Positions 43,201-52,683 of a DNA stretch of 64,000 bases are shown in pieces (position 1 is the first letter of the stretch; every line of letters begins with the position of its first letter). The stretch lies in NCBI RefSeq assembly GCF_005938385.1, contig NZ_VCRA01000004.1, forward strand, positions 124,001 through 188,000, read 5' to 3'. A program made the translations under genes and the position numbers. The notes below the pieces were generated by a model that saw only the letters and a list, made by a program, of their open reading frames with translations, made no database searches and was not told the DNA's origin. Source of the stretch: Paenibacillus mesophilus (lineage in GTDB: Bacteria; Bacillota; Bacilli; Paenibacillales; NBRC-103111).

Positions 43201-43639
43201 GCATCGACAGCTCTTGCTTGTTTTTGGTCAAGCTTCTAACTTTCTTCACTACCGTTACGTTGACAAATTGGCTCTTGCCCATGTAGGTAGCTTGGATCAT
43301 CGCGGTACCTTCCGCTTTAGCGGCAATCGCTCCGGAATAGACGGTAGCGATAGTCGGAGCGTCGCTGCTCCATTCCGTCTTGATCGTAACATCCGCAGTG
43401 GCGCCGCTGACATATATAGCTGTGGCCGTCAGCGTATGCGTATCGCCTTCGGACAAAGTAACCTCGTTTTTGGATAGCACGAGACGCGAGATTTCATCCG
43501 CCGCAAACACTTGGCTTACAGCAGGACCGAGTACAATCGATAAGATGACGATCACTTGCAGCATAAACTTATGTATTAGTTTTGTGTTGAACCCGCTACT
43601 CCCGGTTCTCCGTTTTCCCGCTTCAGTCAATGCCGACAT
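40250..43639 (-). CDS. Secreted protein of 13 bacterial Ig-like (Big_2) repeats
   Basis: The protein has 1129 residues. A basic N-terminus and hydrophobic segment (MLQVIVILSIVLGPAVSQVF, then AADE) form a signal peptide. The rest is 13 tandem units of about 83 residues. Each unit opens with a phrase such as RKLESNATDL and contains a strand block like TYADGSTEDVT, AEWSSDN and A.YG.KTV.I.V.V. These are Big_2 immunoglobulin-like domains, found in cell-surface and adhesion proteins. There is no cell-wall anchor, SLH domain or enzyme domain. ATG 43639 follows GGGGGAAAGGA. It lies between leuB and leuA in a region where these would normally be neighbours. Confidence 0.85.
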   Translation of the reverse strand: MSALTEAGKRRTGSSGFNTKLIHKFMLQVIVILSIVLGPAVSQVFAADEISRLVLSKNEVTLSEGDTHTLTATAIYVSGATADVTIKTEWSSDAPTIATVYSGAIAAKAEGTAMIQATYMGKSQFVNVTVVKKVRSLTKNKQELSMRVGGEEQLGLTATYTDSTYADVTDKAEWSTESDSVATVIGGKVTAVGSGDTNIKATYGGKTVSFPVSVDKVRRLDPDPLSVDLRVGVQKKISLMAMFENGVTEDVYEKATWTSDNPGVADAFKGIITAYGSGTTTIRATYGGKTATISVNVESVRKLETNVTDLFLKPDLTRQIELTATYADGSTSDVTSKAEWSSSDDSIAEVDQGLIIANAIGQATITANYGNKSAKILVDVGVARKLESNATDLMMRKNESKTVKLTATYADNTTEDVAAKADWFSDDESVAYVTKGTIRALGKGEATITGTYGDKTVTIPVRVDMTQSLKVDSTKLDLKLKGTKQVALTVTYADGNTEDVTQLAEWSSDNNDVATVYKGLVSAIASGQAVITAQYGEKSVTIPVYVEIVKKLMPSKSDLFLKVNGSDTLKLTATYANGDEVDVTAAADWSSDNSDVAGVDKGKIIAYKSGQASITASYGSKTSTIIVDVSVARKLTVDSKSLSLRKGDTKALKLEATYADGSSETITDGAEWSSSDQAIAVVNKGSVKAIDSGEATITAKYGEKSVTVAVEVDPATKLTTDQVKFDVQPGDSVQVKLTATFADESTGDVTSKATWTTSNAAFATVDDGTIVAVDRGEATITAKYGKKTVKITVSVGALDTLTISEKTLVMKEDDRQQLIVTAKYKDGTTKNVTDDAEWTTSSAAVAEVSDGLVTAVSSGKATITAKFGEKSVTATAQVELADKLTASHRSVILRKGQNAQVTLTATYSDGSTEDVTAKADWSVQSTKVADVSGGLVTAYERGKTTLTAKYGSRTLSIPLEVDYAAKLTLIKKELLLKSGATEQMTLTATFSDGTTQDVTGEAEWSTRSYKIADISDTGLISAVGYGKTSITAKFGGKSVSIAVEVDSLKYLKSNVKTVEMSVGQKKSIVLSATYKDGTVGDVTEQAEWKSSRENTADIMDGMITAYEKGTSAITAKFGGKTVSIKVIVK

Positions 43640-43828
43640 TCCTTTCCCCCGTCTCTCCCCGAAATGGAAGACACGCTTTTTGTTCAAATTGGTCAAGCGC
43701 AGTCGTTCGTACCCAATCGATGCCCCTTTCGTACGTGGTTGATAATATCCTTTAGAAAAAAACAGTCCTTCTGTATGTATCGACAGATTCGGTCAAAAAT
43801 TTTAGATCGTTCTCGAAGTTTCTGGCAA

Positions 43829-43866
43829 GCAAAAAAAGCCCCCGATCCTATATAGGATACGGGGGC
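43829..43866 (-). terminator. Terminator of leuA
   Basis: GCCCCCGATCC and GGATACGGGGGC form the stem with a palindromic TATATA loop, followed on the minus strand by TTTTTTT. Confidence 0.95.
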
Positions 43867-43872
43867 CGGTAT

Positions 43873-45423
43873 TTAGATCAAAGACATGTTGCCGTGGCGG
43901 CTGCTGCCCGGCGATTTGCGCTTGTCGATCAGACGGTTTATCGCGTCGATATACGCTTTGGCGCTCGCCTCGAGAATGTCGGTGCTGACGCCGCGGCCGT
44001 GCACGGAAACGTCTCCCTGCTTCAGAACGACGTGAACGTCGCCGAGCGCATCCTTCCCGTGCGTGACCGACTTGATCGAGTAGTCCTCGAGCTCGACTTC
44101 CTCTTTCGTCGCCTTGTCGATCGCCTTGTAGATCGCATCGACGGAGCCGTTGCCGATCGCCGCTTCCTCGAGCAAACTGCCTTCGGCCTGAACGATGCGT
44201 ACGGTCGCCATCGGCACCGACTGGTTGCCGTAAGAAAGCTGGATCGTATCGAGCACGAACACTTCCGGCGTCTGTACGAGCTTTTCTTCGATCAGTGCGC
44301 GGATGTCTTCATCGATGACGTTTTTCTTCCGGTCGGCCAGCACTTTGAACTTGGCGAACGCTTCGTTCACCTGATCGTCGTTCAAATCGTAGCCCATGTC
44401 GATCAGCTTCTCGCGGAACGCATGACGGCCGGAATGCTTGCCGAGGACGAGCTTGCTTTCCTTCAGGCCGATCGTATCCGGAGAAATGATCTCGTAAGTC
44501 GTTTTCTCCTTCAGCATGCCGTCCTGATGAATGCCGGACTCGTGAGCGAACGCGTTGGCGCCGACGATCGCTTTGTTGCCGGGAACGACCATCCCCGTCA
44601 GCTTGCTGACGAGACGGCTGGTGCGGGCGATTTCGCTCAGCACGAGCGACGTCTTCGCCTCGAACAAATGCTGCCGCGTCTCCAGAGCCAGCGCCACTTC
44701 CTCGATCGCGGTATTGCCCGCGCGTTCGCCGATGCCGTTGATCGTGCCTTCGATTTGATCCGCGCCGTTCAAAATCGCGGCGAGCGCATTCGCCGTCGCC
44801 ATCCCCAAATCGTCGTGGCAATGGGCGCTCAGCTGGATTTTCTCGATGCCGGGAACTTTTTCTTTAAGCGTCTTGAAAATGTTGCCGTACTCGCTCGGGT
44901 ACAAGTACCCGACCGTATCCGGGATGTTTACGACCGTAGCACCGGCCCGAATCGCCATCTCCGTCACTTCGCACAAAAAGTCCAATTCGGTCCGGCCGGC
45001 GTCCTCGGGCGAAAACTCGATTTTGCTGAAATATTTTTTCGCATACTTGATCGCCGCTTCCGCCGTTTCGAGAACTTGCTGCTTCTCCATGCGGAGCTTG
45101 TGCTTACGGTGAATCGGAGAGGTAGCGAGGAACAGATGCAGACAAGGATCTTGAGCGTCTTTCAGCGCTTCCTTAGCCGCGTCGATATCCTGCTCGCGGG
45201 AGCGGGAAAGTGCGACGACGCTCGCGTTGCGGACGGCACGGGCTACCGCGTTCACGGCAGCCAGGTCGCCGGGGGACGCCGCCGGAAAACCGGCTTCCAT
45301 CCGGTCGACAGCCAGCTTCTCCAGCTGAAGGGCGATTTCCACCTTCTCCTGGGTATTCAGATTGACGCCGGGGGACTGCTCTCCGTCGCGCAATGTCGTA
45401 TCAAACACGTAAATTTTCCGCAT
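43873..45423 (-). CDS. leuA: 2-isopropylmalate synthase
   Basis: LeuA condenses acetyl-CoA with 2-ketoisovalerate, the first committed step to leucine. The full 516 residues are present: [18 protein letters not shown] at the start (metal Asp, catalytic Arg), [26 protein letters not shown], the metal His pair in [50 protein letters not shown], and the C-terminal regulatory domain after residue 385. ATG 45423 follows AGGAGGTG. It is the last gene of the ilvB-ilvN-ilvC-leuA unit and is followed by its own terminator. Confidence 0.96.
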   Translation of the reverse strand: MRKIYVFDTTLRDGEQSPGVNLNTQEKVEIALQLEKLAVDRMEAGFPAASPGDLAAVNAVARAVRNASVVALSRSREQDIDAAKEALKDAQDPCLHLFLATSPIHRKHKLRMEKQQVLETAEAAIKYAKKYFSKIEFSPEDAGRTELDFLCEVTEMAIRAGATVVNIPDTVGYLYPSEYGNIFKTLKEKVPGIEKIQLSAHCHDDLGMATANALAAILNGADQIEGTINGIGERAGNTAIEEVALALETRQHLFEAKTSLVLSEIARTSRLVSKLTGMVVPGNKAIVGANAFAHESGIHQDGMLKEKTTYEIISPDTIGLKESKLVLGKHSGRHAFREKLIDMGYDLNDDQVNEAFAKFKVLADRKKNVIDEDIRALIEEKLVQTPEVFVLDTIQLSYGNQSVPMATVRIVQAEGSLLEEAAIGNGSVDAIYKAIDKATKEEVELEDYSIKSVTHGKDALGDVHVVLKQGDVSVHGRGVSTDILEASAKAYIDAINRLIDKRKSPGSSRHGNMSLI

Positions 45424-45478
45424 CCCATTCACCTCCTGTTTTTTCCTTCGGGCGTTTGCAGCCCTACATAACACAGAA

Positions 45479-45508
45479 GTTCAATCCCCCTATAAAGGGG
45501 GATTGAAC
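45479..45508. repeat. GTTCAATCCCC hairpin, copy 1
   Basis: GTTCAATCCCCCT and AGGGGGATTGAAC form a perfect 13-bp stem 56 bp before leuA. A second, imperfect copy is at 45717-45741. The 344-base ilvC-leuA gap also holds the 15-bp inverted repeat at 45591-45643; no gene is seen in it. Confidence 0.7.
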
Positions 45509-45590
45509 CTGGTTTTTCGCAAAAGCGAAGAGAGATACTTGAACCGCTGAAGGGGTGGGGAAGATGCGGCGAAAAGCAAAGCGGCTGACT

Positions 45591-45643
45591 TTAAAGTCGT
45601 GTTGTAACCTATAATTAATCCAATCAAGACAACACGACTTTAA
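45591..45643. repeat. 15-bp inverted repeat in the ilvC-leuA gap
   Basis: TTAAAGTCGTGTTGT (45591-45605) and ACAACACGACTTTAA (45629-45643) are perfect inverted repeats around 23 bp. No T-run follows. It could be an mRNA stability structure within the operon or a small mobile repeat. Confidence 0.6.
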
Positions 45644-45716
45644 CGGAAGTGAAGCGCATTTCCCCACTCCTTGTCCTGGACAGCTTCATCTCTCGCCCGC
45701 CTTTTGCACCACCCTC

Positions 45717-45741
45717 GTTCAATCCCCCAAGGGGATCGAAC
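45717..45741. repeat. GTTCAATCCCC hairpin, copy 2
   Basis: GTTCAATCCCC and GGGGATCGAAC form an 11-bp stem with one mismatch, 27 bp before the region that follows the ilvC stop. It resembles copy 1 at 45479. Confidence 0.6.
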
Positions 45742-45767
45742 TTCTTCCTTCGGGCTTCAAGCGCCCC

Positions 45768-46784
<1,017 letters not shown>

Positions 46785-46800
46785 TTAACAACCCTGTAAG

Positions 46801-46910
46801 CGGGCGTCCGAACGGGCGAGTACGCAAGGCGTCAGACTTCTTGACGCAGGCTCGTCCTCTCGGACCCCCACTCACGGGATTGCTTAATGGATGAGTGGGT
46901 AAAAGTTCGT
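46801..46910. other. Structured gap between ilvN and ilvC
   Basis: GTCCGA/TCGGAC, GGCGAG/CTCGTC and GCGTC/GACGC form a nested hairpin at about 46807-46864. A second CCACTC/GAGTGG stem follows to about 46900. It lacks a run of T, so processing or stabilisation of the operon mRNA is likelier than termination. Confidence 0.45.
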
Positions 46911-46924
46911 CAACTGTGACGCGA

Positions 46925-47416
46925 CTACTTCGACATGCCGCGAATCATCGCAGTCACGCCGGTACGGGAAAACTCGCGGATGCCGTAGGGCTTGAGCAGC
47001 TCCGCCATGGCATCGATCTTGTGCGTATCGCCGACGACTTGTACGATCAGCGAATTCGGTCCGATGTCGACTACGGCCGCGCGGAACGTCTCGACGACGC
47101 CGAGAATTTCCGGACGCATACCCGGCTCCGCGCTTACTTTGATCAGCGCCAGTTCGCGCGCCACCATCGGGTGAGAGCTCAGGTCGACAACCTTGATGAC
47201 GTCGATCAGCTTGTACAACTGCTTCTGCACTTGCTCCAGCGTCCGTTCGTCTCCGGTCGTTACGATAACCATCCGGGAGAGGCCCGGCTCTTCGGACTCT
47301 CCCACGGTGATGCTGTCGATGTTGAAGCCTCTGCGTCCGAACAGTCCGGATACGCGCTGCAGAACGCCAGGCTGGTTATTGACCAATACGGAAATGGTGT
47401 GCTTTGTCATGCTCAT
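46925..47416 (-). CDS. ilvN: Acetolactate synthase small (regulatory) subunit
   Basis: IlvN binds valine and tunes the catalytic subunit. The 163-residue protein begins with the ACT domain ([34 protein letters not shown]) and continues [17 protein letters not shown] into the C-terminal domain, ending [15 protein letters not shown]. The start ATG at 47416 overlaps the ilvB stop (ATGA); ATG 47410 is an alternative. A long frame-open extension upstream lies inside ilvB and is not used. Confidence 0.95.
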   Translation of the reverse strand: MSMTKHTISVLVNNQPGVLQRVSGLFGRRGFNIDSITVGESEEPGLSRMVIVTTGDERTLEQVQKQLYKLIDVIKVVDLSSHPMVARELALIKVSAEPGMRPEILGVVETFRAAVVDIGPNSLIVQVVGDTHKIDAMAELLKPYGIREFSRTGVTAMIRGMSK

Positions 47417-49158
47417 TCCGAATCCCCCAATATCATCTGACTTAACGTGCTGCCTGCCGTTACCATAGGGAATACATTCTCTCCCTTTGGCACGACGAAG
47501 TCGATGACGACCGGTCCCGGAGTGTCGAGCGCTTCCTGCCATACTTGGCGCGCTTCTTCCTTCGTCCTCGCGCGCAAGCCTTTCACCCCGTACGCTTCGG
47601 CAAGCTTTACGAAATCCGGGCTGCCTTCGAGATCGATGTGGCTATACCGGTTGTCGTAAATGATCTCCTGCCATTGGCGAACCATCCCGAGCACCTGGTT
47701 GTTGATGATGACGACCTTTACCGGAATGTTGTTGATCGCGCAAATCGCCAGCTCCTGGGCGCACATCTGCATGCCGCCGTCACCGTTGATCGAGACGACG
47801 AGCTTATCCGGATTGCCCATTTGCGCGCCGATCGCGGAAGGAAATCCGAAGCCCATCGTTCCGAGTCCGCCGGAGGAAATGAGCGACCGCGGATTTTGGA
47901 ACTTGTAGTACTGCGCGGCCCACATTTGGTGCTGGCCGACGTCGGTCGTAACGATCGCCTCGCCCTTCGTCGTTTCACTGATCATGTCGATAACGAATTG
48001 CGGCTTCAATTCTTCTTCCGAATCTTTGTACTTGAGCGGATATTGCTTTTTCAAAGCTTCGATTTCCACGTTCCATTGCTCGGAGCGGGCCGGCTTCGCC
48101 TTCAGGTTGGCAAGCTGGAGCACCGCCTTGATATCCCCTACTACCGGAATGTCCGTCTTGACGTTTTTGCCGATTTCGGCAGGATCGACGTCAATATGGG
48201 CCACCGTCTTCACGTTCGGCGCGAAGCCGCTCAAGTTCATCGTTACCCGGTCGTCGAAACGGGAGCCGATCGAGATGAGCAGGTCCGCATTCTGGATCGC
48301 ATGGTTCGCCGTATAAGTGCCGTGCATGCCCGGCATTCCCATCCACAGTCCGTGCGCGCTCGGGAATCCGCCCAATCCGAGCAGGGTTGTCGTAACGGGA
48401 ATGTTCGTCTTATTGACGAATTCGATCAATTCCGGTGCCGCATTCGCGTAAACGACGCCGCCGCCTGCGATAATGACCGGACGCTCCGCTTCTTCGATCG
48501 CCTGCAGCAGCTTGTCGACCTGCAGCTTGTTCGGCTGCACCGTCGGATTGTAGCCGCGAATTTCCACTTTATCGGGATAGTGGAATTCCGTTTTGGTAGC
48601 CGATACGTCCTTCGGAATATCGATAAGGACAGGACCTTTCCGCCCGGTGTTGGCGATATGGAACGCTTCGTGAATGATTCGCGGCAGATCCTCGACTTTG
48701 CGTACGAGGTAGCTATGCTTCGTAATCGGCATCGTAATGCCGGTAATGTCGGCCTCTTGGAAAGCGTCGGTACCGATGAAGCTGGTCGCTACGTTGCCGG
48801 TGATGATGACGAGCGGCACCGAGTCCATGTACGCGGTAGCGATCCCCGTCACCAGGTTCGTCGCTCCCGGACCGGAAGTGGCGATGCAGACGCCCACTTT
48901 CCCGGTAGACCTCGCATAGCCGTCGGCGGCATGAATCGCGCCTTGTTCGTGGCGGGTAAGCAAATGCTTGAAATCCGGGTTTCCGTGCATCGCGTCGTAG
49001 ATGTACAAGACGGCACCGCCCGGATAACCGAAGACGCAGTCCACTTCCTCCAAAAGCAGCGAGCGAAGCAAAATCTCCGAGCCGGTAATAACGTCAGGCT
49101 GAAGCAGCTTTCGACGCAGTTGTTCCTTAGACAGTGTAGCTTCCATTTGAGCACTCAT
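47413..49158 (-). CDS. ilvB: Acetolactate synthase large (catalytic) subunit
   Basis: IlvB is the thiamine-diphosphate enzyme of the first common step of branched-chain synthesis. The 581 residues show [20 protein letters not shown], the ThDP glutamate in [50 protein letters not shown], and the ThDP/Mg2+ motif [19 protein letters not shown] near 445. ATG 49158 follows GGAGGG; an upstream in-frame start lacks support. It is the first gene of the unit and follows a T-box leader. Confidence 0.97.
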   Translation of the reverse strand: MSAQMEATLSKEQLRRKLLQPDVITGSEILLRSLLLEEVDCVFGYPGGAVLYIYDAMHGNPDFKHLLTRHEQGAIHAADGYARSTGKVGVCIATSGPGATNLVTGIATAYMDSVPLVIITGNVATSFIGTDAFQEADITGITMPITKHSYLVRKVEDLPRIIHEAFHIANTGRKGPVLIDIPKDVSATKTEFHYPDKVEIRGYNPTVQPNKLQVDKLLQAIEEAERPVIIAGGGVVYANAAPELIEFVNKTNIPVTTTLLGLGGFPSAHGLWMGMPGMHGTYTANHAIQNADLLISIGSRFDDRVTMNLSGFAPNVKTVAHIDVDPAEIGKNVKTDIPVVGDIKAVLQLANLKAKPARSEQWNVEIEALKKQYPLKYKDSEEELKPQFVIDMISETTKGEAIVTTDVGQHQMWAAQYYKFQNPRSLISSGGLGTMGFGFPSAIGAQMGNPDKLVVSINGDGGMQMCAQELAICAINNIPVKVVIINNQVLGMVRQWQEIIYDNRYSHIDLEGSPDFVKLAEAYGVKGLRARTKEEARQVWQEALDTPGPVVIDFVVPKGENVFPMVTAGSTLSQMILGDSE

Positions 49159-49204
49159 AAGTGACCCTCCTCTCAAAGATTAGACAACCGTATGCGCTTG
49201 AAAC

Positions 49205-49560
49205 GAACAAAAAAACCCTTTCGTCCGCAGCGCATCAATGCGCCAACGGGACGAAAGGGGTTAGCTCTTCCGTGGTACCACCCAGGTTTGCCATACGCCT
49301 CGCGACGCATAGCCTTAGCAAGTGCCGGACGCCTCGAGGTCGCCGATACTTGCGGCACGGTAACGTGTGCCATTCCGATTTCCCCTACTAGCGCGGTATC
49401 CGAGTAAGAATACCGTTTTTCAGGGAAACAGCTCCGAGGTGAGCTCGTCGACAAGGGATTATGGCTTAGGTTTCAGCACATCCGTAAGCTCTCTGGTACA
49501 TAAGAGCCCTCATCACTTCGTCCTCTTCATAGCCGATAACGCAATAAGTTGAATTAATGT
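49205..49560 (-). promoter_or_regulatory. T-box leader of the ilv-leu operon
   Basis: On the minus strand the T-box core GGGTGGTACCACGGAAGAGC lies at about 49265-49284. It is followed by a terminator (AACCCTTTCGTCC with GGACGAAAGGGTT, 49208-49262, then TTTTTT). A stem I region begins near 49540. Uncharged tRNA pairing with the UGGU-type bulge favours antitermination. The candidate specifier in GAAACCTAAGCC would be CUA (Leu), which I hold with low certainty. Confidence 0.9.
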
Positions 49561-49569
49561 TAGGTTTAA

Positions 49570-49597
49570 TTATAGCACTCGCGACCGAATAGTCAAG
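49570..49597 (-). promoter_or_regulatory. SigmaA promoter of the ilv-leu operon
   Basis: On the minus strand TTGACT and TATAAT are spaced 16 bp apart, immediately upstream of the T-box leader. The following 49600-49840 stretch holds no feature I can support. Confidence 0.85.
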
Positions 49598-49839
49598 ACC
49601 CCCGACTCCAATTATCCGTAAGCGTCTACTGTGCGAGCTTTGCGGCTTCAGAAATGCTTATATCGCAAGGAAAGGCGCCCGGGCTTGCGGTTGGCGACGT
49701 TTGAAGGGGGTTGGATCGGAAATTAGAGTCTTTTGCATGGGAAAATTGGTGTTATTTACAAAATAAAAGATGTTTGGAACTCTTATATAGCGGCAGATAA
49801 GCCGAATCGGGTTAGCGGCCCCCAAACACCTTCACGCTG

Positions 49840-49880
49840 CAAAACAAAAGCCGGCGCGTCGTCTAGACGTTCCGGCTTTT
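49840..49880 (-). terminator. Terminator of the infC-rpmI-rplT operon
   Basis: AAAAGCCGG and CCGGCTTTT arms with an ACGTCTAGACG inner palindrome are followed by TTTTG on the minus strand. Confidence 0.92.
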
Positions 49881-49897
49881 GTATATCGGTCCGCTTC

Positions 49898-50257
49898 TTA
49901 AGCGTTGACTTTTTGTTTTGCGGTATCAGCCAAGCTCGTAAATGCCTTGAGATCGTTAACGGCCAGATCGGCCAGCATTTTGCGGTTGACTTCGATGCCG
50001 GCGAGCTTCAAGCCGTGCATCAGCTTGCTGTAGGACAAGCCGTTCAGACGGGCTGCCGCGTTGATCCGTACGATCCACAATTTGCGGAAATTGCGTTTCG
50101 TTTGACGGCGGTCGCGGTATGCGTACATAAGCGACTTCAGTACTTGCTCTCTTGCTGTTTTAAACAGTGTATGTTTGGAGCCGTAGTAGCCTCTTGCCAA
50201 TTTCAATATTTTTTTACGACGACGTGCGCGAACGATTCCGCCTTTTACCCTTGCCAT
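49898..50257 (-). CDS. rplT: 50S ribosomal protein L20
   Basis: L20 is an early-assembling 23S rRNA-binding protein and the autoregulator of this operon. The 119 residues match throughout ([60 protein letters not shown]). It follows rpmI by 46 bp and ends the operon. Confidence 0.98.
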   Translation of the reverse strand: MARVKGGIVRARRRKKILKLARGYYGSKHTLFKTAREQVLKSLMYAYRDRRQTKRNFRKLWIVRINAAARLNGLSYSKLMHGLKLAGIEVNRKMLADLAVNDLKAFTSLADTAKQKVNA

Positions 50258-50303
50258 GTGTAGAATACCTCCTGAGCGTTATTGAGCCTGCGGCCCGTAG
50301 CTA

Positions 50304-50504
50304 TTATTTCAAGTTGGAAATTTGCTGTTTCAGGCGCGCAACGTCGCCCGTCGACATGACCGGGGATTTGCCCAGGCGCTGCTTCTGGCTCGGCGTTTTG
50401 CCGTACATCAAGTGGTTTTTGTATGCTTTGTATCTTCTGACTTTACCGGTTCCGGTAATTTTGATGCGGTCTTTCAAGCTGCTGTGCGTTTTCATCTTAG
50501 GCAT
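50304..50504 (-). CDS. rpmI: 50S ribosomal protein L35
   Basis: The 66-residue L35 is complete: MPKMKTHSSLKDRIKITGTG at the start and a basic C-terminal part, KTPSQKQRLGKSPVMS. It lies between infC and rplT with normal spacing, as in most Bacillales. Confidence 0.97.
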   Translation of the reverse strand: MPKMKTHSSLKDRIKITGTGKVRRYKAYKNHLMYGKTPSQKQRLGKSPVMSTGDVARLKQQISNLK

Positions 50505-50526
50505 ATAGGGAGTCCTCCTCGTAAGA

Positions 50527-51042
50527 TTAGCTTTGCGGTTTTGGCGACAAAATCATAATCATGCTGCGGCCTTCGAGCTTTGGCCGGCGTTCGACGATCG
50601 AATCGTTCTCGACCTGGGCCGCCATCCGCTCCAACACCTTTTGACCGATATCGGCGTGAGTGATTTCTCGGCCGCGAAAACGGACCGACAGCTTCACCTT
50701 GTCGCCTTCTTCCAAAAATTTAATGACGTTGCGAAGTTTTGTCTGGAAGTCGTGCTCGTCGATCGTGGCCGTCAAACGGATTTCTTTAAGTTCAACGATC
50801 TTTTGGTTTTTGCGGGCTTCCTTTTCTTTCTTCTGCATCTCGTAACGGTATTTGCCGTAGTCCATAATACGGCAAACCGGCGGTTTGGCAGTCGGAGCAA
50901 CGTTGACAAGATCGAGACTGGCTTCAGTAGCGAGTTGCATCGCTTCGCGAAACAACTTGATGCCGAGCTGTTCTCCGTCGGGACCGATGAGACGTACTTC
51001 CTTCGCACGAATTTCGTCATTAATCAAATGGTCTTTACTAAT
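50527..51042 (-). CDS. infC: Translation initiation factor IF-3 (AUU start)
   Basis: IF-3 governs start-codon and initiator tRNA selection on the 30S subunit. The 171-residue protein begins with an ATT codon at 51040-51042 (ISKDHLINDEIRAKEVR), 5-8 nt after AGGAGGTGG. AUU is the classic infC start and allows IF-3 to limit its own synthesis. Both domains are present: N-terminal IGPDGEQLGIKLFREAMQLA, linker YRYEMQKKEKEARKNQK, C-terminal HDFQTKLRNVIKFLEEGDKV. Frame-open extension to 51138 crosses a hairpin repeat and has no start of its own. Confidence 0.97.
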   Translation of the reverse strand: MSKDHLINDEIRAKEVRLIGPDGEQLGIKLFREAMQLATEASLDLVNVAPTAKPPVCRIMDYGKYRYEMQKKEKEARKNQKIVELKEIRLTATIDEHDFQTKLRNVIKFLEEGDKVKLSVRFRGREITHADIGQKVLERMAAQVENDSIVERRPKLEGRSMIMILSPKPQS

Positions 51043-51064
51043 GGTATTCCACCTCCTAAATGGT

Positions 51065-51125
51065 CCCCCGAAAGTGAAGTGAAGCTTCGAAGCGTTTTCC
51101 GAGTACTTTCGGGGGAACCCCCGGA
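51065..51125. repeat. CCCCCGAAAGT hairpin repeat, copy 1
   Basis: CCCCCGAAAGT (51065-51075) and ACTTTCGGGGG (51105-51115) form a perfect 11-bp stem around GTGAAG, GCTTCGAAGC and TTCCGAG. A GGGGG/CCCCC pair follows the right arm. It lies 23 bp upstream of the infC start. Related copies are at 51131 and 59861. Confidence 0.75.
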
Positions 51126-51130
51126 AAACA

Positions 51131-51192
51131 CTCCCCAAAAGTGAAGCGCATGCTTCGAGGTATTTCCGAGTACTTTGGGGGAGCCCCCGGAA
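51131..51192. repeat. CCCCCGAAAGT hairpin repeat, copy 2
   Basis: CTCCCCAAAAGT (51131-51142) and ACTTTGGGGGAG (51172-51183) pair with one mismatch. GTGAAGCGC, GCTTCGAGG and TTCCGAGTACTT are shared with copy 1, to which it is in tandem. Confidence 0.75.
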
Positions 51193-51228
51193 ATCCTTTA
51201 CCCCGTTTCGAAAAAGCTAAACATAATT

Positions 51229-51371
51229 AAAAAAGATGCGGGCGTAATACGCCCACATCTTACGATGACAAATAGAACACATCAAAGGTTCCGCTCCGTC
51301 GTATGAACCCGCCGATAAGGTCGGCCAAGGTGAGAAGCGGGCGCTTCTGCTTGTTACGCTATGAACACTTT
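51229..51371 (-). promoter_or_regulatory. L20-type leader of the infC operon with attenuator
   Basis: The leader contains the conserved CTCACCTTGGCCGACC region and GGCGGGT, and ends in a terminator (AAGATGTGGGCGTA and TACGCCCGCATCTT arms, 51229-51261, followed by TTTTTT). In Bacillus, L20 binds such a leader and promotes premature termination. The class call is by sequence resemblance. Confidence 0.85.
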
Positions 51372-51375
51372 AAAT

Positions 51376-51404
51376 ACTATAGCACCTGATCTAGGCGATG
51401 TCAA
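51376..51404 (-). promoter_or_regulatory. SigmaA promoter of the infC operon
   Basis: TTGACA (51399-51404) and TATAGT (51376-51381) on the minus strand are exactly 17 bp apart, directly upstream of the leader. Confidence 0.93.
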
Positions 51405-51444
51405 CTGAAAGCTTTGCGGAGCAATCCTCGGCTTAGCTAGTGCC

Positions 51445-52683
51445 CTACACTTGCTTGCTCTTCACATCTTCAAGACGAATGACGCGCGTATGCTGCGTAT
51501 GGCTCCATTGCTTGTTGTTCTGCGTGAAGAAGGCGTACAGCGTAATCGGCCACCACGAAGCCAAATAAATCGGATATACGATAAGCGAAGCGTACATCTT
51601 CCACGATTTGACCTTCTCGAGCATCATCGCGACCGGGAATCCGACATAGACGGCCACCGTTACTACAGCCATCAGCCAAGTCGGCATGTAGTCATACAGC
51701 GAGGTGAAGTGTCTCGTTCCGGGCAATGCGACGTCAACCCACAGGATGACGCTGAATATGAACCCGAGCAGCACATTATATACGTTGAACGTGTAGATGG
51801 CGGTGTCGATTTTGGCCCAGCTGCGTTCTTTGATGCCCTGCCACAGCAGCGGGAAGAAGTAACGGCGCGCGACGTCGAAATGACCTTGCATCCAGCGAAG
51901 ACGCTGACGGGCGGATGCTTTGAACGTAAGCGGCTTCTCGTCGTATACTTTAGCGTCGTAGCTCATCGTCGGATTGATGCCGCGCTTGACGCAGCGGACG
52001 GTAAATTCCAAGTCCTCGACCAGGCTTGTCGCCCCCCAGCCCATCTCCTTCAACAGGTTGGAATCGAAGCACATCCCGGTGCCGCCGAGAAAATTGGCCA
52101 GCTTCAAGTTCGTGCGCGGCAGCTGCCACAGCCGGTTGCAGAACCAGTACGTAATGGCATAAGCGGCCGTAATCCAGGAATCGCCCGGATTTTTCGTATC
52201 CAAGTACGCCTGAATCACTTTGGAGCCCGAGCACAACTCATTGTTCATATGCTGCAGGAAATCGGCGTTCACGAGGTTGTCGGCATCGAGAATGACGACT
52301 CCGTCGTACGACTTAGGCATTTTCCAAAGCTCTTTGAGCATCCATTCGATTGCATATCCTTTGCCGCGAAGGCTCGGATTGTTGCGCACGCAGGCATATA
52401 CGCCCATTTGTTTCGCGATCTGGGCGGTTTGGTCGGAACAGTTGTCGCAAATGACAAAAACGTCGTAAAGCTCTTTCGGATAATCAAGCTGCTTCAAATT
52501 GTCGATCAGCGCGCCGACGACCTTCTCTTCGTTGTGGGCGGCTATGAGAACCGCAAACTTTTTTTGGGCGTTAAAGTGTGAAGTGCGTTTTTTCCGGTAA
52601 AACCCGAAGAACGAGAAAAACAACGAATATCCTCCGAGAAGAGCCAGAAGCACCTGCACGGCGAGAATGATGATGTCCAGCAT
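51445..52683 (-). CDS. Glycosyltransferase family 2 membrane protein
   Basis: This 412-residue processive-type GT2 has an N-terminal membrane segment (about 5-28), a cytoplasmic catalytic domain with VLIAAHNEEKVVGALI near 46, the DxD motif VVILDADN near 130, LVEDLEFTVRCVKRG near 215 and QRLRWMQGHFDVARR near 260, and three or four membrane segments at the C-terminus. This arrangement is shared with hyaluronan, chitin and cellulose synthase relatives. GGGGG precedes the ATG. It is a single gene; the polymer it makes or modifies is unknown. Confidence 0.86.
   Translation of the reverse strand: MLDIIILAVQVLLALLGGYSLFFSFFGFYRKKRTSHFNAQKKFAVLIAAHNEEKVVGALIDNLKQLDYPKELYDVFVICDNCSDQTAQIAKQMGVYACVRNNPSLRGKGYAIEWMLKELWKMPKSYDGVVILDADNLVNADFLQHMNNELCSGSKVIQAYLDTKNPGDSWITAAYAITYWFCNRLWQLPRTNLKLANFLGGTGMCFDSNLLKEMGWGATSLVEDLEFTVRCVKRGINPTMSYDAKVYDEKPLTFKASARQRLRWMQGHFDVARRYFFPLLWQGIKERSWAKIDTAIYTFNVYNVLLGFIFSVILWVDVALPGTRHFTSLYDYMPTWLMAVVTVAVYVGFPVAMMLEKVKSWKMYASLIVYPIYLASWWPITLYAFFTQNNKQWSHTQHTRVIRLEDVKSKQV

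Noticed and set aside
43894..45471. Plus-strand frame of about 525 codons opposite leuA
   Set aside because: It mirrors leuA codon bias and matches no family.
47545..49164. Plus-strand frame of about 539 codons opposite ilvB
   Set aside because: It is an antisense shadow of ilvB, rich in Arg and Asp, without a start site.
49733..50263. Plus-strand gene across rplT
   Set aside because: Most of it is antisense to rplT; the remaining part lies in the terminator region.
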